From: Lachnospiraceae bacterium
Lineage (GTDB): Bacteria > Bacillota > Clostridia > Lachnospirales > Lachnospiraceae
DNA: 34,020 nt
NCBI GenBank assembly: GCA_017551165.1
Contig: JAFZMO010000128.1
Location: 1 to 34,020 of the forward strand
Direction of reading: 5' to 3'
Shown here: piece by piece, positions 33,367-34,020 of the stretch
Layout of the letters: each line of letters starts with the position of its first letter
How positions within the stretch are numbered: position 1 is the stretch's first letter
Notes under the pieces: model-generated
Database searches by the model: none
Told to the model about the DNA's origin: nothing
The model's input: the letters and a program-made list of their open reading frames with translations, nothing else
Program-made: the position numbers and the translations under genes

Positions 33367-34020
33367 ATGTATAAACTTTTCTTCATTGCCCGCAACAACA
33401 TCAAGAAACAAAAGGGCGATATGATCACGTTTCTTGCGTTCACGCTCCTTGCGGCATATCTGATCTTCCAGTGCGTGTCCGCGCTTCTCGGGATGCCGAA
33501 GGTGCTCGAGGACCGCTTTGAGAAAGTGAACGGCGCGCACGTCGAGGCGCTCGCCGGCAATTCTCCCGAGGAGACCGAGGCTTGGACGAAAGCGTTTACG
33601 GAAAATAAAAACATCGTCGACTTTGAGACCGTGCCGTTTGTCAACATGTACGGCCAGTACCGGAACGGAAAGAGCGACGATTTCGAGGAGTACAGCTTCT
33701 ACGCGGAGCCGTACACGACCAAGCCGCGGATCCTGAATGTCGGCGTTGATCCCACGGGCCTCAAGGAGGACGACATCATTGTTCCGTTCTTCCTCAAGAG
33801 CCGATTCGCGGTGGGAGATACGATGGAGCTGAAGTTCGGCGACAACGTGTACCGCCTGAATGTGGCAGGCTACGCGGAGGATCCTTATTTTTCGTCGTCG
33901 ATCAACATCACGACGTACTATTGCTACCTGTCGCAGTCGATGCTCGACCGTATCACGACGGACAACCCGGCACAGGCCGGATGGGGCACGGTCTACCGCG
34001 GTGTCGTCGATCAGAAGGCG
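33367..34020 (+). CDS. ABC transporter permease, FtsX/MacB family (5' part, runs off the window)
   Basis: The frame opens at the ATG at 33367 and stays open to the last base, giving 218 residues. It starts with a short cytoplasmic stretch (MYKLFFIARNNIKKQKGDM), a first membrane segment (about 20-42, ITFLAFTLLAAYLIFQCVSALLG) and then an extracytoplasmic domain with a MacB periplasmic-like pattern (VGVDPTGLKEDDIIVP, FAVGDTMELKFGDNVYRLNVAGY). The same order is seen in the permease at the other end of the window, but the sequences differ. The preceding ATPase is its partner. Confidence 0.88.
   Translation, partial: MYKLFFIARNNIKKQKGDMITFLAFTLLAAYLIFQCVSALLGMPKVLEDRFEKVNGAHVEALAGNSPEETEAWTKAFTENKNIVDFETVPFVNMYGQYRNGKSDDFEEYSFYAEPYTTKPRILNVGVDPTGLKEDDIIVPFFLKSRFAVGDTMELKFGDNVYRLNVAGYAEDPYFSSSINITTYYCYLSQSMLDRITTDNPAQAGWGTVYRGVVDQKA

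Overview
The window reads as chromosomal DNA of a fairly GC-rich Clostridia, most likely a Lachnospiraceae-like anaerobe. This is inferred from strong AGGAGG-type ribosome binding sites, sigma-A promoters, an electron-bifurcating NfnAB pair, an HD-GYP protein, a DUF4353 lipoprotein, and surface lipoproteins with Thr/Pro linkers. I see no rRNA, tRNA, CRISPR array, phage gene or transposase. The window opens and closes inside FtsX/MacB-type ABC permease genes.

Layout. (1) 1-1.9 kb: end of an ABC permease and its ATPase. (2) 2.0-3.3 kb: a YccF-type membrane protein and a patatin-like lipase. (3) 3.3-3.7 kb: a gene-free stretch with a very good promoter and a strong terminator about 110 bases apart, a small-RNA or leader candidate. 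(4) 3.7-7.1 kb: nfnA and nfnB followed by a CE15-like esterase. (5) 7.2-11.1 kb, minus strand: a DUF4353 beta-helix lipoprotein, then an OmpR-type regulator overlapping its histidine kinase. (6) 11.4-18.3 kb: a PHB-depolymerase-like esterase, a 1114-residue propeller/Y_Y_Y/HD-GYP receptor, and a HAD-esterase fusion. (7) 18.3-32.4 kb: two paralogous large lipoproteins that bracket a GH36 alpha-galactosidase, a MerR regulator on the minus strand, a metallo-beta-lactamase-fold hydrolase, a Gfo/Idh/MocA oxidoreductase and three tandem paralogous membrane-anchored YD-repeat-like proteins. (8) 32.5 kb to the end: a second ABC ATPase and the start of its permease.

The most interesting region is 18.3-32.4 kb. 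The two lipoprotein genes lie 9 kb apart but share the same upstream control region: seven hexamers related to TGTAAC at an exact 11-base period, in matching register. That arrangement is typical of OmpR/PhoB-type response regulators. Two paralogous lipoproteins under one apparent regulator, with three tandem anchored paralogs beside them, look like an undescribed cell-surface system. Its function cannot be read from the sequence.

Two window-wide signals stand out. GGAAAAT occurs about ten times more often than composition predicts, mostly on the plus strand whatever the direction or frame of the gene. A set of palindromic GGGGACGG-type intergenic elements includes a perfect 33-bp inverted repeat.
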